Below, piece by piece: positions 41,004 through 50,904 of a DNA stretch of 64,000 nt. Made by a program: the position numbers and the translations under genes. Numbering within the stretch: position 1 is the stretch's first letter; each line of letters begins with the position of its first letter. The DNA comes from CAWGJC01 sp965276665 (GTDB lineage Bacteria > Pseudomonadota > Alphaproteobacteria > Acetobacterales > Acetobacteraceae). The stretch covers positions 1,302,001 to 1,366,000 of the forward strand of contig OZ255620.1 of the NCBI GenBank assembly GCA_965276665.1, given 5' to 3'. Under the pieces are notes generated by a model. That model worked only from the letters and a program-made list of their open reading frames with translations. It made no database searches and was not told where the DNA came from.

Positions 41004-42797
41004 CTATTTCTTGTGCCCGGGCAGCACCGAGGCGAGAACCTGCCGCGCGGTTCCGATCAGCACGCTCCCTTCCTCCGGATCGACCTTGGCGAGCGTGCTG
41101 GTGAGCGCCTTGGCCTGCGCGAGCGTGATGTGCGGCGGAAGCGGCGGCACGTTCGGGTCCGTCTTCACCTCGAGCACCACCGGCCGGTCGGCGGCGAGCG
41201 CCTCCTCCCAAGCCGACCCGACGCGATCGGGATTGTCCACGTAGATGCCCTTGAGGCCGATCAGCTCGGCGAATTTGTGGTATGGCACGTTCGGGATGCG
41301 CTGCGACGCATCGAACTTCGGATCGCCCTCCATCACGCGCTGCTCCCATGTGACCTGATTAAGATCCTCGTTGTTGAAGACGCAGACGACGAGCTTCGAG
41401 CTCGCCCAGTCCCGCCAGTATTTCGCGATGGTGATAAGCTCAGCCATGTTGTTCATCTGCATCGCGCCGTCGCCGACCAAGGCGATGACCGGCCGGCCAG
41501 GGTGGGCGAATTTTGCCGCGATCGCGTAAGGCACGGCGGCGCCCATCGACGCCAGGCCGCCGGAGAGCGAGCACATCATGCCGCGCCTGATCTTCAGGTC
41601 GCGCGCATACCAATTGGCGCAGGAGCCCGAATCGCTGGTGATGATCGCGCGCTCCGGCAGAAGCGGCGAGAGCTCCCAGGTCACACGCTGCGGATTGACC
41701 GGATCGGCCTTCTGCATCGCGCGCTCTTCGAGGGTTTTCCACCAATCCCGCACGTTCGTCTCGATCGTGCTCCGCCAGCCATCATCGGTCTTCTGTCTGA
41801 GCAGCGGCAGCAACGCCTTCAGCGTCGCCACGCTGTCGCCCACGAGATTGACCTCCATCGGGTAGCGCAGGCTCAGCATGTCAGGCTTGAGATCGATCTG
41901 CACGCCGCGCGCCCGACCTTCCTTCGGCAGGAATTCCGAATAGGGAAAGCCCGAGCCGATCATCAGCAAAGTGTCGCAGCTCTGCATCATCGCGTCGCTC
42001 GCCTCGGTGCCGAGCAGGCCGATGGAGCCGGTGACCCAGGGCAGCTCGTCGGGGAGCGCCGCCTTGCCGAGCAGCGCCTTGGCGGCGCCGGCGCCCAGCC
42101 GGTCGGCCACCGCGATTACCTCGTCGGTCGCATGCAGCGCGCCGGCGCCGACCAGGATCGCCACCTTCTTCCCGTCGTTCAGGACCGCCGCCGCACGCTG
42201 CAGATCCATCTCGCGCGGCACCACCACCGGGTCGGAGTAGCCGACGCCCGAATGCACCGTGCCATGCTGGCGGGCCGGTTCGGCGTAGGGCTCGTCCTGC
42301 AGATCATTCGGCAGGATGATCGCGGTCACCCGGCGTTCGCCGAGTGCGACGCGGATTGCGCGATCCACCAGATGTCGCACCTGCGGCGGCGTCGATGCCT
42401 GCTCGACAAAGGCGCCCGCGACATCCTTGAACATGGAGTGCAGGTCGAGCTCCTGCTGGTAATGGCCGCCGAGCGCCGCGCGCGCCTGCTGGCCGGCGAT
42501 CGCGAGGACCGGCATGTGATCCATCCGGGCATCGTAAAGGCCGGTGATCAGATGCGACGCGCCGGGCCCGGATGTGGCGATGCAGACGCCGAGCTCGCCG
42601 GAGAATTTCGCATAGGCCGAGGCCATGAAGGCGGCCATTTCCTCATGCCGTGCCTGCACGAAGCGGATCTTTCCGCCCTGCCGGTTCAGCGCGCCGAACA
42701 CGCCATTGATGCCGTCTCCCGGGTAGCCGAAGATCGTCCGCACGCCCCATTGATGGAGCCGGTCGCAGAAGAATTCGCCAACTGTCTGCTGCGCCAT
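41004..42797 (-). CDS. TPP-dependent pyruvate oxidase/dehydrogenase-like enzyme (PoxB type)
   Basis: A 597-residue thiamine-diphosphate enzyme with three domains. The N-terminal PYR domain has GYPGDGINGV and VQARHEEMAAFMASAYAKF with the activating Glu; the middle Rossmann-like domain has VGAGALHATDEV; the PP domain has ALVGDGAMQMNNMAEL with NNEDLNQVTWEQ (GDG-x25-NN motif). The pattern matches PoxB-like enzymes that turn pyruvate to acetate and CO2, but acetolactate synthase-like or other 2-oxoacid activities are possible. The C-terminal membrane-binding helix of E. coli PoxB is not obvious (LASVLPGHKK). An acetate permease lies elsewhere in the window. Confidence 0.88.
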   Translation of the reverse strand: MAQQTVGEFFCDRLHQWGVRTIFGYPGDGINGVFGALNRQGGKIRFVQARHEEMAAFMASAYAKFSGELGVCIATSGPGASHLITGLYDARMDHMPVLAIAGQQARAALGGHYQQELDLHSMFKDVAGAFVEQASTPPQVRHLVDRAIRVALGERRVTAIILPNDLQDEPYAEPARQHGTVHSGVGYSDPVVVPREMDLQRAAAVLNDGKKVAILVGAGALHATDEVIAVADRLGAGAAKALLGKAALPDELPWVTGSIGLLGTEASDAMMQSCDTLLMIGSGFPYSEFLPKEGRARGVQIDLKPDMLSLRYPMEVNLVGDSVATLKALLPLLRQKTDDGWRSTIETNVRDWWKTLEERAMQKADPVNPQRVTWELSPLLPERAIITSDSGSCANWYARDLKIRRGMMCSLSGGLASMGAAVPYAIAAKFAHPGRPVIALVGDGAMQMNNMAELITIAKYWRDWASSKLVVCVFNNEDLNQVTWEQRVMEGDPKFDASQRIPNVPYHKFAELIGLKGIYVDNPDRVGSAWEEALAADRPVVLEVKTDPNVPPLPPHITLAQAKALTSTLAKVDPEEGSVLIGTARQVLASVLPGHKK

Positions 42798-42931
42798 CCG
42801 GACAAGCTCCTTATGCGTTGGGAATCTGGGTGCGTCGGGAGTCTGGGCGCGTGAGGAACGCGGCTGGTGAACGCGGCGGATCTCGCCCCGTTCCGGGCCG
42901 TTATGACCGCGAACGGAAGCGGAGCGGGTTC

Positions 42932-43930
42932 ATGGGCAGGATCGTCGTCATCACCGGTGCCGGAGCGGGCGTGGGCCGGGCCGTCGTGCGGGAATTCGCC
43001 CGGCACGGGGACGATGTGGCCCTGCTGTCACGCGACCCAGACCGGCTGGAGGCCGCCGCCGAGGAGGCGCGCGGCCTTGGGGTGCGCGCGCTGCCGATCC
43101 CGACCGACGTGGCCGATGCCGACGCTGTCGATGCCGCGGCGGCGCGGATCGAGCAGGAACTCGGGCCGATCGATGTCTGGGTGAACGTCGCCATGGCGAC
43201 GGTGTTCGCGCCTGTCAGCCGGCTCACCGCGGCGGAGGTCGCGCGCGCCACCCAGGTCACCTATCTCGGGCAGGTGCACGGCATGCTGGCGGCGCTCCGT
43301 TACATGCGGCCGCGCAATCGCGGCGTGCTCGTCAATGTCGGCTCGGCGCTCGTCCACCGGTCGGTGCCCCTGCAGGCGGCGTATTGCGGCGCGAAATCCG
43401 CGATTCGTGGCTTCACCGATTCGCTGCGGTCCGAGCTGATCCATGACGGATTGGCGATCGACGTCTCGGTGGTGGACTTGCCGGCCGTCAACACGCCGCA
43501 ATTCGACTGGGCGCTCAACAAGATGAGGGTCCGGGCGCAGCCGGCGCCGCCGATCTATCAGCCGGAGGTGCCGGCGCGGGCGATCTACTTCGCGAGCACC
43601 CACAAGCGGCGGGAGATCTGGGTGGGCTTCCCGACCGTGAAGGCGATCCTCGCCAACCGGATCGCGCCGGGCCTGATCGACCGCTATCTCGCCAAGGCCG
43701 GATATCGCGGGCAGCTCACCGATGAGGCGCAGCCCGCGGATGCGGCCGCCAACCTGTTCGAGCCCGCGAAAGGCGACTGGGCGGCGCATGGACGCTTCGA
43801 CGGGCGGGCGCGGACGGGAAGCTGGGAGATGTTCACCAGCCGGCATCGCGACGTGTTCTGGGCGACGATGCTGGGACTGGTCACAATCGGCACGGCGGCG
43901 GCGGCATGGCGCGGGCGGCGACCCAAATAG
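42932..43930 (+). CDS. SDR-family oxidoreductase with C-terminal TM helix
   Basis: A 332-residue short-chain dehydrogenase. It has TGAGAGVGRAVV, a VNVAMATVFAPV segment (NVA in place of NNAG), a catalytic Ser in VNVGSALVHR, and YCGAKSAIRGF (Tyr-x-x-x-Lys). The C-terminal extension after about residue 250 ends in one TM helix (WATMLGLVTIGTAAAAW) with a basic RGRRPK tail, so it is likely membrane-anchored. ATG 42932 follows GAAGCGGAGCGG. It is divergent from the PoxB-like gene. The substrate is unknown. Confidence 0.83.
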   Translation: MGRIVVITGAGAGVGRAVVREFARHGDDVALLSRDPDRLEAAAEEARGLGVRALPIPTDVADADAVDAAAARIEQELGPIDVWVNVAMATVFAPVSRLTAAEVARATQVTYLGQVHGMLAALRYMRPRNRGVLVNVGSALVHRSVPLQAAYCGAKSAIRGFTDSLRSELIHDGLAIDVSVVDLPAVNTPQFDWALNKMRVRAQPAPPIYQPEVPARAIYFASTHKRREIWVGFPTVKAILANRIAPGLIDRYLAKAGYRGQLTDEAQPADAAANLFEPAKGDWAAHGRFDGRARTGSWEMFTSRHRDVFWATMLGLVTIGTAAAAWRGRRPK

Positions 43931-43938
43931 GGCAGCGC

Positions 43939-43948
43939 GGGGGGGGGG
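43939..43948. repeat. G10 homopolymer tract
   Basis: A run of ten G followed by CCCC lies 8 bp after the SDR stop and about 160 bp before actA. The rest of this 178-bp gap (43931-44108) holds no other recognisable site; the act operon promoter must be here. Length variation is plausible at such a run. Confidence 0.6.
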
Positions 43949-44108
43949 CCCCAAAGTACAGGTTACAGGTCAGCACAACCCGCGGTGAGCGCGTCGTCGT
44001 GGCTGCGGCGCAACACCGGAACCCGATCTGCGGACTTGACCGGCGCTCGCGCAACCGGCGGCGCGCCGGGAAGGTTCATTCTGCAGTTTCCGCCTCCGGG
44101 ACGCTTGG

Positions 44109-44762
44109 ATGACGGCAATTTTTCGGCCGAGCGCTAATCTCTGGGCCAAGGTCGTCCTGCTCGGCCTCGCCTCGGCGATGGCCGCAGGCCTGTCCTGGTG
44201 GCTGCTCTGGCCGCGCACCGATTACGTTCGCCGCGTCGGGTTCACCGTGACCCAGCCGGTGCCTTTCAGCCATGAGCATCACGTCGCCGGGCTCGGGATC
44301 GATTGCCGGTTCTGCCATTCAGATGTCGAGCAATCGGCGAATGCCGGCATGCCGCCGACCTATACCTGCATGACCTGCCATTCGCAGATCTGGACCAATG
44401 CCGATCTGCTCGCGCCGGTGCGACAGAGCCTCGCCACCAACACCCCGATCGCCTGGCACCGCGTCTATGACCTGCCGGATTACGTCTATTTCAACCACAG
44501 CATCCACATCGCCAAAGGAGTCGGGTGCGAGAGCTGTCACGGGCAGGTGGACCGCATGCCGCTCACCTTCAAGGCGACCAGCCTTACCATGCAATTCTGC
44601 CTCGATTGCCACCGCGACCCGGCGCCCAATCTGCGGCCGCAGAACGCAATCTATGACACGGAGTGGCGCCGCGCGGCGGACACGCCCTCGCCGGCCGCGC
44701 TGATGCAGCAATACCAGGTCGGCGGCCGCACGCTGACCGATTGCTCGATCTGCCACCGATGA
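44109..44762 (+). CDS. actA: Alternative complex III pentahaem cytochrome c subunit
   Basis: A 217-residue protein with one N-terminal TM anchor (about residues 13-35) and five c-type haem sites: CRFCH, CMTCH, CESCH, CLDCH and CSICH (near residues 68, 87, 140, 163 and 213). Extra His residues (SHEHHV, FNHSIHI) can be axial ligands. ActA is the electron-carrying periplasmic subunit of ACIII, the quinol:cytochrome c oxidoreductase that replaces bc1. It opens a run of thirteen overlapping genes; the actB ATG overlaps its stop. Confidence 0.93.
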   Translation: MTAIFRPSANLWAKVVLLGLASAMAAGLSWWLLWPRTDYVRRVGFTVTQPVPFSHEHHVAGLGIDCRFCHSDVEQSANAGMPPTYTCMTCHSQIWTNADLLAPVRQSLATNTPIAWHRVYDLPDYVYFNHSIHIAKGVGCESCHGQVDRMPLTFKATSLTMQFCLDCHRDPAPNLRPQNAIYDTEWRRAADTPSPAALMQQYQVGGRTLTDCSICHR

Positions 44763-47581
44763 CGAACCCTCCTTCCTGGCGGCGGCTGATCGACGATCCC
44801 GAGGCCGCCGCCGCCGCCTTTCCCGGGCTCGCCGGCCTGCTGCGCGGCAGGACCGAGCGGCGCGACGTGCTCCGCCTGCTGGTCGCCGGGGCGGCGCTGG
44901 GCGGCCTCGCCGGATGCGGCGATCCGGGCGCCGGAGACGGCCATCTCGTGCCGGCGGTGATCGCGCCGCCGGGCATCGTGCCCGGCATCCCGAACGTCTA
45001 TGCGACGGCGGCCGTGGTCGATGGCAGCGCGATCGGCATCAGGGTCGTGCACGAGATGGGGCGCCCGATCAGGATCGACGGCAATCCGCATCACCCGTCG
45101 AGCCTGGGCGCGACCGACGCGATCACCCAGGCGACGCTGCTCGATTTCTACGACCAGGACCGCGCCGTCGGCATTCAGCGGAACGGCGTCCCGAGCGATC
45201 GCCCGGCCCTGCTCGCGATGCTCGCAGAATTGCGCGCGCGGCTGGCGGAGACGCAGGGCGCCGGGTTCCGGGTGCTCACCGGAACCGTCGCCTCGCCGAG
45301 CCGCGGCGCCGCGCTCGACGCGGTGCTGGCGCGCTACAAGCAAGCGCGCTGGCACCAATGGACCCCGGTGTCGCGCGACGCGGTGCGGCAGGGCGCGATG
45401 CTCGCCTATGGCCGCGCGGTGGACGTGATCCCGGATCTCACCAAGGCGGATCATGTGCTGGCGCTCGACAGCGATCTCCTCTCGGGCGCGCCGGGCCATC
45501 TTCGCTTCGCGCGCGATTTCGCCTCCCGCCGCAATCCGACGCGCGGCCCGATGAGCCGCGTGCGCGCGGTGGAACCCATGCCGAGCCTGATCGGGTCAGC
45601 CGCGGACCATCGGGTGATCGCGGGTCCGGATGCGCTCCACGCCGGCATCGCCGCCCTCGCCGCCGCCGTGCTGCACAACACGGCGCCGTCCGAAGCGCCG
45701 GGCTGGGTTGCCGCGGCTCTGGCCGACCTGCGTGGCAATCCCGGCCGCGCCTTCCTCCATCTCGGCCCGGATCATCCGGCGGCGCTGCATGCGCTGGTGC
45801 ATGCGATCAACGAAGCGCTCGGCGGCCGCGGCGCGACCTACACGCTGATCGCCTCGCCCGAGCATAGACCGATCGATCAGGCGGCGAGCCTCGCGGCGCT
45901 GATCGGCGACATGCAGGAAGGCCATGTCGAGACCCTGCTCGTGCTCGACGCCAATCCGGTTTTTTCCGCCCCCGGCTTCGCGCAAGCGATGCGGCACGTG
46001 GCGCGGACCATCACCCTGGCGCCCTCCTTCGACGAGACGGGTGCGGCCAGCAGCTGGTTCGTGCCGCAGACGCATGATCTCGAGAGCTGGGGCGATGCGC
46101 GCGGCCATGACGGTACCGCGAGCATCCTGCAGCCGCAGGCGCTGCCGCTTTATGACGGCATCGATCCGCTCGTGCTGCTCGGCCTCCTGCACCAGCCCGC
46201 GCCGCAATCGGCGATGGCGGCCGTGCGCGAGCAATGGCGCGGTCGGCTCGCCGATGACGATGCATGGCGCGACGCCCTTGCTGCGGGCGCCGTGCCGGAG
46301 AGCGCGCAACCCGCCGCAAGCGTGACGCTGCAATCGGTCTCGTTACCCGTGTTGCCGCCGGCCGCGCCGCTCACGGTGCTGTTCCGCCCCGACCCCTCGC
46401 TCTGGGATGGGCGGTTCGCCAACAATCCCTGGCTGCAGGAACTACCGCGCCCGTTCACCAAGACGGGCTGGGACAACCCGCTTCTCGTGCCGCCGGGCCT
46501 CGCACGCCGCGAGAAGCTCGCGAATGGCGACCGCGTCATGCTCAGCATCGGCGCGCGCACGCTCGCGCTGCCGGTCTGGATCATGCCGGGCCAGGCAGAG
46601 GACGCCGTGGTCGCGCAATTCGGCAATGGACGACGCATCGTCGGCGATGTCGGCGCGGATGCCGGGTTCGATGTCTTCCCGCTCCGCGACGCGACGGGCG
46701 AAGTCAAGTTGCGCCGCATCGCCGGCCATGTCGCGATTGCCTGCACCGACCATCGCAATCCCGAGGAGGGTAATTCCACCGACATTCTCCGCCACGCGAC
46801 CCTGGCCGCATTCACCGCGAACCCGGCGATGTTCGCGAAAAAACCCGCCAATGATCTGCTGTATCGCCGCCGGCCGCCCGGCGCGGTCGCCTGGGGCATG
46901 TCGATCGATCTCAATTCGTGCATCGGCTGCAATGCCTGCGTCGTTGCCTGCCAGGCCGAGAACAACGTGCCGGTGGTCGGCAAGGCGAACGTGCTGCGCG
47001 AGCGGGAGATGTACTGGCTGCGTATCGACCGCTATCTCGACGGGCCGGAAAAGCAGGACGCGCATTTCCAGCCGGTGCTCTGCATGCATTGCGAGCAGGC
47101 GCCTTGCGAGAGCGTGTGCCCGGTCGGCGCGACGATGCACGACCAGGAAGGCATCAACGTGATGGTCTACAACCGCTGCGTCGGCACGCGGTTCTGCTCC
47201 AACAACTGCCCCTACAAGGTGCGCCGCTTCAACTATTCCGCTTTCGCGAAGCAGGAGACGCGCCCGCCGATCGCGCGCAACCCGGATGTCAGCGTGCGCG
47301 GGCGCGGCGTGATGGAGAAATGCAATTTCTGCCTGCAGCGGGTCGCGGCGGCGCGCATCGCCGCGGATCGCGACGGCACGCCCGAGCGCGTCACCACCGC
47401 CTGCCAAGCCGCCTGCCCGACCCAAGCCTTCACCTTTGGCGACCTCAACGACGCCGCGAGTGACGTTGCCGTGCGCAAGAAGAGCCCGCTCGACTACACG
47501 CTGCTCGCCGAGGAAGCGACCTTTCCGCGCGTCACCTACGAGGCGCGCATCGCGAACACGACGTCGGGTAACACCGGATGA
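44759..47581 (+). CDS. actB: Alternative complex III iron-sulfur/molybdopterin-like subunit
   Basis: A 940-residue fusion typical of ActB. The N-terminus has a lipobox-like GGLAGCGDP after a hydrophobic stretch. A domain related to molybdopterin oxidoreductases (about residues 60-650) follows, which in ACIII lacks the cofactor. A ferredoxin-like domain near residues 710-920 has four cluster motifs: CIGCNACVVAC, CMHCEQAPCESVCP, CVGTRFCSNNCP, and CNFC with CQAACP. These bind Fe-S clusters passing quinol electrons to the haem subunits. It overlaps actA and actC by 4 nt each. Confidence 0.94.
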   Translation: MTNPPSWRRLIDDPEAAAAAFPGLAGLLRGRTERRDVLRLLVAGAALGGLAGCGDPGAGDGHLVPAVIAPPGIVPGIPNVYATAAVVDGSAIGIRVVHEMGRPIRIDGNPHHPSSLGATDAITQATLLDFYDQDRAVGIQRNGVPSDRPALLAMLAELRARLAETQGAGFRVLTGTVASPSRGAALDAVLARYKQARWHQWTPVSRDAVRQGAMLAYGRAVDVIPDLTKADHVLALDSDLLSGAPGHLRFARDFASRRNPTRGPMSRVRAVEPMPSLIGSAADHRVIAGPDALHAGIAALAAAVLHNTAPSEAPGWVAAALADLRGNPGRAFLHLGPDHPAALHALVHAINEALGGRGATYTLIASPEHRPIDQAASLAALIGDMQEGHVETLLVLDANPVFSAPGFAQAMRHVARTITLAPSFDETGAASSWFVPQTHDLESWGDARGHDGTASILQPQALPLYDGIDPLVLLGLLHQPAPQSAMAAVREQWRGRLADDDAWRDALAAGAVPESAQPAASVTLQSVSLPVLPPAAPLTVLFRPDPSLWDGRFANNPWLQELPRPFTKTGWDNPLLVPPGLARREKLANGDRVMLSIGARTLALPVWIMPGQAEDAVVAQFGNGRRIVGDVGADAGFDVFPLRDATGEVKLRRIAGHVAIACTDHRNPEEGNSTDILRHATLAAFTANPAMFAKKPANDLLYRRRPPGAVAWGMSIDLNSCIGCNACVVACQAENNVPVVGKANVLREREMYWLRIDRYLDGPEKQDAHFQPVLCMHCEQAPCESVCPVGATMHDQEGINVMVYNRCVGTRFCSNNCPYKVRRFNYSAFAKQETRPPIARNPDVSVRGRGVMEKCNFCLQRVAAARIAADRDGTPERVTTACQAACPTQAFTFGDLNDAASDVAVRKKSPLDYTLLAEEATFPRVTYEARIANTTSGNTG

Positions 47582-48915
47582 GCGCCGCCACCGATCTCGT
47601 CGGGCCGGGCGAAACCCCGGCAAGCGTCACCGACCACATCGCGGCGCTCGCGCTCCGCGAGCGGGCGCAGCTCTGGTGGTGGATCGCGTTCCTGCCCTCG
47701 GTCGGGCTGTTCGGCCTCGGCGTCATCGGCGTGGCCTGGCTGTTCTATGCCGGCGTCGGCGTCTGGGGCATCGACTGGCCGGTCGCCTGGGGCTACGCGA
47801 TCATCAACTATGTCTGGTGGATCGGCATTGCGTCCGGCGGCACGCTGATCTCCGCCCTGTTCTTCCTGGTGCGCGTGGAATGGCGCACCGCGATCAACCG
47901 CATCGCCGAGACGATGACGCTGTTCGCCGCCGCCTGCGCCGGCATCTTCCCGATCCTGCATCTCGGGCGGCCCTGGTTCTTCTACTGGTTGTTCCCTTAC
48001 CCCAACACGATGGGTCTCTGGCCGCAATTCCGCAGCCCGCTGCTGTGGGATTTCTTCGCGATCCTCACTTATGTCATCTCCTCGGTGATCTTCTGGTATC
48101 TCGGCCTGATCCCGGATCTCGCCTCGGTACGGGATCGCGCGCGACGACGCTGGCAGCAGGTGTTCTACGGCGCGCTCGCGCTCGGCTTTCGCGGCTCGGG
48201 ACGCGAATGGCGGCATTACCGCGCGACCTATGGCGTGCTGGCGGCGATCATGGCGCCGCTGGTCGTCTCGGTGCACAGCATCGTCGGGCTCGACTTCGCC
48301 GGCGGAGAGACGCCAGGCTGGCACTCGACGCAATTTCCGCCCTTCTTCGTGTTCGGTGCGGCGCTTTCCGGTCTAGGGATGGTGCTGCTGCTGGTGATCC
48401 CGCTGCGACGCGCGATGCATCTCGAGGCGTATGTCACCCCGCGTCACCTCGATGCGCTGGCCAAGCTGCTGCTCACCAGCAGCCTGTGTGTCGCCTACGC
48501 CTATGTGATGGATGCGTTCGGCACGTTTTACGGCGCCGACCCCGCCGAGAAGACGATGTTCATCGCGCGCATCTCGGGCATCTACGCCTATGTCTATTGG
48601 GGCACCATCCTCTGCAACATCCTGCTGCCGCAAGCGCTGTGGTTCCGCGCCGCGCGCGCCTCGCAGCCCTTGCTGCTGCTGATCTCGGCGGCGGTGATTC
48701 TCGGCATGTGGTGGGAGCGATTCGAGATCGTGGTGACGAGCCTGCATCGGACCGAACTCCCCTCGGCCTGGGGCAATTATCACGGCACGTTCTGGGACTG
48801 GGCGATCCTGCTCGGCTCGATCGGCATGTTCGGCGCCGGGTTCCTGCTCTGCATCCGGGTGATGCCGGTGATCTCGATGTTCGAGATGCGCGGCATGCTG
48901 CGGCGACGGCCATGA
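47578..48915 (+). CDS. actC: Alternative complex III quinol-binding membrane subunit (NrfD-like)
   Basis: A 445-residue NrfD/PsrC-type protein with about ten TM helices: WWWIAFLPSVGLFGLGVIGV, YVWWIGIASGGTLISALFFL and HLGRPWFFYWLFPYPN are recognisable. The last matches the HLGRP block found at the quinol site. In ACIII, ActC is the main quinol-oxidising integral subunit beside ActB. Overlaps: 4 nt with actB and 4 nt with actD. Confidence 0.93.
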   Translation: MSAATDLVGPGETPASVTDHIAALALRERAQLWWWIAFLPSVGLFGLGVIGVAWLFYAGVGVWGIDWPVAWGYAIINYVWWIGIASGGTLISALFFLVRVEWRTAINRIAETMTLFAAACAGIFPILHLGRPWFFYWLFPYPNTMGLWPQFRSPLLWDFFAILTYVISSVIFWYLGLIPDLASVRDRARRRWQQVFYGALALGFRGSGREWRHYRATYGVLAAIMAPLVVSVHSIVGLDFAGGETPGWHSTQFPPFFVFGAALSGLGMVLLLVIPLRRAMHLEAYVTPRHLDALAKLLLTSSLCVAYAYVMDAFGTFYGADPAEKTMFIARISGIYAYVYWGTILCNILLPQALWFRAARASQPLLLLISAAVILGMWWERFEIVVTSLHRTELPSAWGNYHGTFWDWAILLGSIGMFGAGFLLCIRVMPVISMFEMRGMLRRRP

Positions 48916-49409
48916 TCCTGGCGGCGTTCCGCACCGAGGACGCGCTGCGCGAGGCGGAAACCCGCGTGAGACCGCTCGGCCAGGTCGAGACCTACATGTC
49001 GAGCGAGCCGGATGCGCCCGACGGCACCTCGCCGATCCCGCTCGTCATCCTGCTCGCCGGCGTGCTCGGCACGCTCGGCTCCTTCCTGGTGCAGAGCTAT
49101 GCGACCACGCTCGGCTACCCGCTCGACATTGGCGGCCATCCGAATTTCTCCTGGCCCTCCTACGTGCCGACCGCGTTCGAGAATGGCGTGCTGGTCGCGG
49201 TGATCGCCGGCTTCGCCGCCTTCCTGATCGTCAACCGGCTGCCACGCCTCTACGCCCCGATCGATGAATCCGAGGCCTTCCGCAATGCGAGCCGCGACGG
49301 ATATTTCCTCACGGTCCGCACCGAGGATGCGCCGCGCGCGCATATCGAGCGCGTGCAGGCGGTGCTCGCCGAATGCGGCGCCGAGCTCGTGCAGGAGCTG
49401 GCGGAATGA
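48912..49409 (+). CDS. actD: Alternative complex III subunit D (DUF3341)
   Basis: A 165-residue protein with two TM helices (about residues 39-62 and 92-114) separated by the conserved LDIGGHPNFSWPSYVP segment of DUF3341, and a cytoplasmic C-terminal domain with DGYFLTV. It is a structural subunit of ACIII. The long frame open upstream is antisense-free noise within actC; ATG 48912 overlaps the actC stop (ATGA). Confidence 0.92.
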   Translation: MILAAFRTEDALREAETRVRPLGQVETYMSSEPDAPDGTSPIPLVILLAGVLGTLGSFLVQSYATTLGYPLDIGGHPNFSWPSYVPTAFENGVLVAVIAGFAAFLIVNRLPRLYAPIDESEAFRNASRDGYFLTVRTEDAPRAHIERVQAVLAECGAELVQELAE

Positions 49410-49891
49410 GGCGCGCGCTGCTCGCGCTGCTCATCCTGCTCGCCGGCTGCGACGACATGTCGCATCAACAGAAGAAGAACGCCTATGCCGATCGCAGCGT
49501 CGCGCCGGGCCCGGTGCCGTCTGGCACCGTCGCCATCGATGCGAAACCCGCGCCGCCGCCAAACCTCACCCTCGCGCTGCTCGAACGCGGGCACGTGGAA
49601 TTCCATGCCTTCTGCACGCCCTGCCATTCCGAGCTCGGCGACGGGCGCGGCATGGTCGTGCAGCGCGGCTTCTCGCCGCCGCCTTCCTACCACATCGCCC
49701 GGCTGCGCGACGCGCCGACCCAGCATTTCTACGACGTGATGACCAACGGGTACGGGGCGATGTATTCCTTCGCGCAACGCGTGCGGCCGGAAGATCGCTG
49801 GGCGATCGCCGCCTATATCCGCGCGCTGCAAGCGAGCCAGAACACCAGGCTCGCGGATCTGACCCCGGCGGAACGGCAGGCGCTAAGATGA
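49406..49891 (+). CDS. actE: Alternative complex III monohaem cytochrome c subunit
   Basis: A 161-residue lipoprotein: LLALLILLAGC gives the lipidated Cys at residue 14 or so. A single c-type haem site CTPCHSELGDGRG sits near residue 72, and YGAMYSFAQRV provides a candidate Met ligand. ActE receives electrons from ActA and passes them to the oxidase in ACIII supercomplexes. Coupled to actD and actF by 4-nt overlaps. Confidence 0.92.
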   Translation: MRRALLALLILLAGCDDMSHQQKKNAYADRSVAPGPVPSGTVAIDAKPAPPPNLTLALLERGHVEFHAFCTPCHSELGDGRGMVVQRGFSPPPSYHIARLRDAPTQHFYDVMTNGYGAMYSFAQRVRPEDRWAIAAYIRALQASQNTRLADLTPAERQALR

Positions 49892-50904
49892 GCCGCGCCG
49901 AGCGCATCGCCTGGGCGGCCGGCGGCGTGGGCTGCGTGGTCGCCGCGATCGGCTGGGCGATGGCGCCGCGCGATTTCGCCTATGGCTGGCTGGCGGCGCT
50001 CGCCACCTGGATCGGCTGGCCGCTCGGCAGCATCGCGCTGCTCCTGACCCATGCGCTGACCGGCGGCCGCTGGGGCGATGCGTTGCGCCCCGCCCTGCTC
50101 GCCGGGATCGTCAGTCTCGTGCTGCTGATTCCCGCGCTGATCCCGTATGCGATCACCGCTGACCTGCTCTATCCGTGGATGCATCCTGGCGGCGCTCTCG
50201 CCAATCGCTTCTACCTCAACGTGCCGTTCCTGGTCGGGCGCAGCGCCGCCTATCTCATTGTGTGGCTCGGTCTTGGTGCGCTCGTTCTTCGCGGGGCGTC
50301 GCTCGCCCGCATCGCGCCGCCGGGCCTCATTCTTCTCGCCTTCACCGTCACCTTTGCGGCGATCGACGCGACGATGTCGCTCGACCCGACATTCGAATCG
50401 AGCATCTACGGCATGCTGGCGGCGGCCGCGGTGGGGTTGCTGGCACTCGCCATCGCCGTGCTCGCCGCCGTCGCGGCAGCGCCTGAGGACGCGCTCGCGG
50501 ATTTCGGCAAGCTGCTGCTCGCGCTCGTCGTGCTCTGGGCCTATCTCGACTTTATGCAGCTGCTGATCGTCTGGCAGTCGAACCTGTCTGCGGATGCGCC
50601 GTGGTACGCGCGCCGCATGCATGGCGGCTGGGGATGGGTGCTGGCGGCGCTCGCGATCGGGCATTTCCTGCTGCCTTTCGCGCTGCTGATCATCCCGCGC
50701 CTGCAGCGCAACCGGCGCGCGCTCGCCGGCGTCGCGATCCTGCTGATCGCGATGGCGGTGCTGCGGAGCTGGTGGCTCGTGCTGCCGGAAGGCGGACGCA
50801 GCGTCGGCTGGATCGATCTCGCCTGCCTCTGCGCGTTCGGCGGCTTGGCGGCCGGGATCACGCTGCGGGCGCCGCTTCGCAGGCGCGGGGCGCGCCATGT
50901 CTGA
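49888..50904 (+). CDS. actF: Alternative complex III second membrane subunit
   Basis: A 338-residue polytopic protein with about ten TM helices, the ActC-like second membrane subunit. Recognisable parts are GWLAALATWIGWPLGSIALL, HALTGGRWGD, FAAIDATMSLDPTFESSIYG and YLDFMQLLIVWQSNLSADAP. ATG 49888 overlaps the actE stop by 4 nt, and the gene overlaps the next by 8 nt. Its presence completes the canonical actABCDEF set. Confidence 0.92.
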   Translation: MSRAERIAWAAGGVGCVVAAIGWAMAPRDFAYGWLAALATWIGWPLGSIALLLTHALTGGRWGDALRPALLAGIVSLVLLIPALIPYAITADLLYPWMHPGGALANRFYLNVPFLVGRSAAYLIVWLGLGALVLRGASLARIAPPGLILLAFTVTFAAIDATMSLDPTFESSIYGMLAAAAVGLLALAIAVLAAVAAAPEDALADFGKLLLALVVLWAYLDFMQLLIVWQSNLSADAPWYARRMHGGWGWVLAALAIGHFLLPFALLIIPRLQRNRRALAGVAILLIAMAVLRSWWLVLPEGGRSVGWIDLACLCAFGGLAAGITLRAPLRRRGARHV

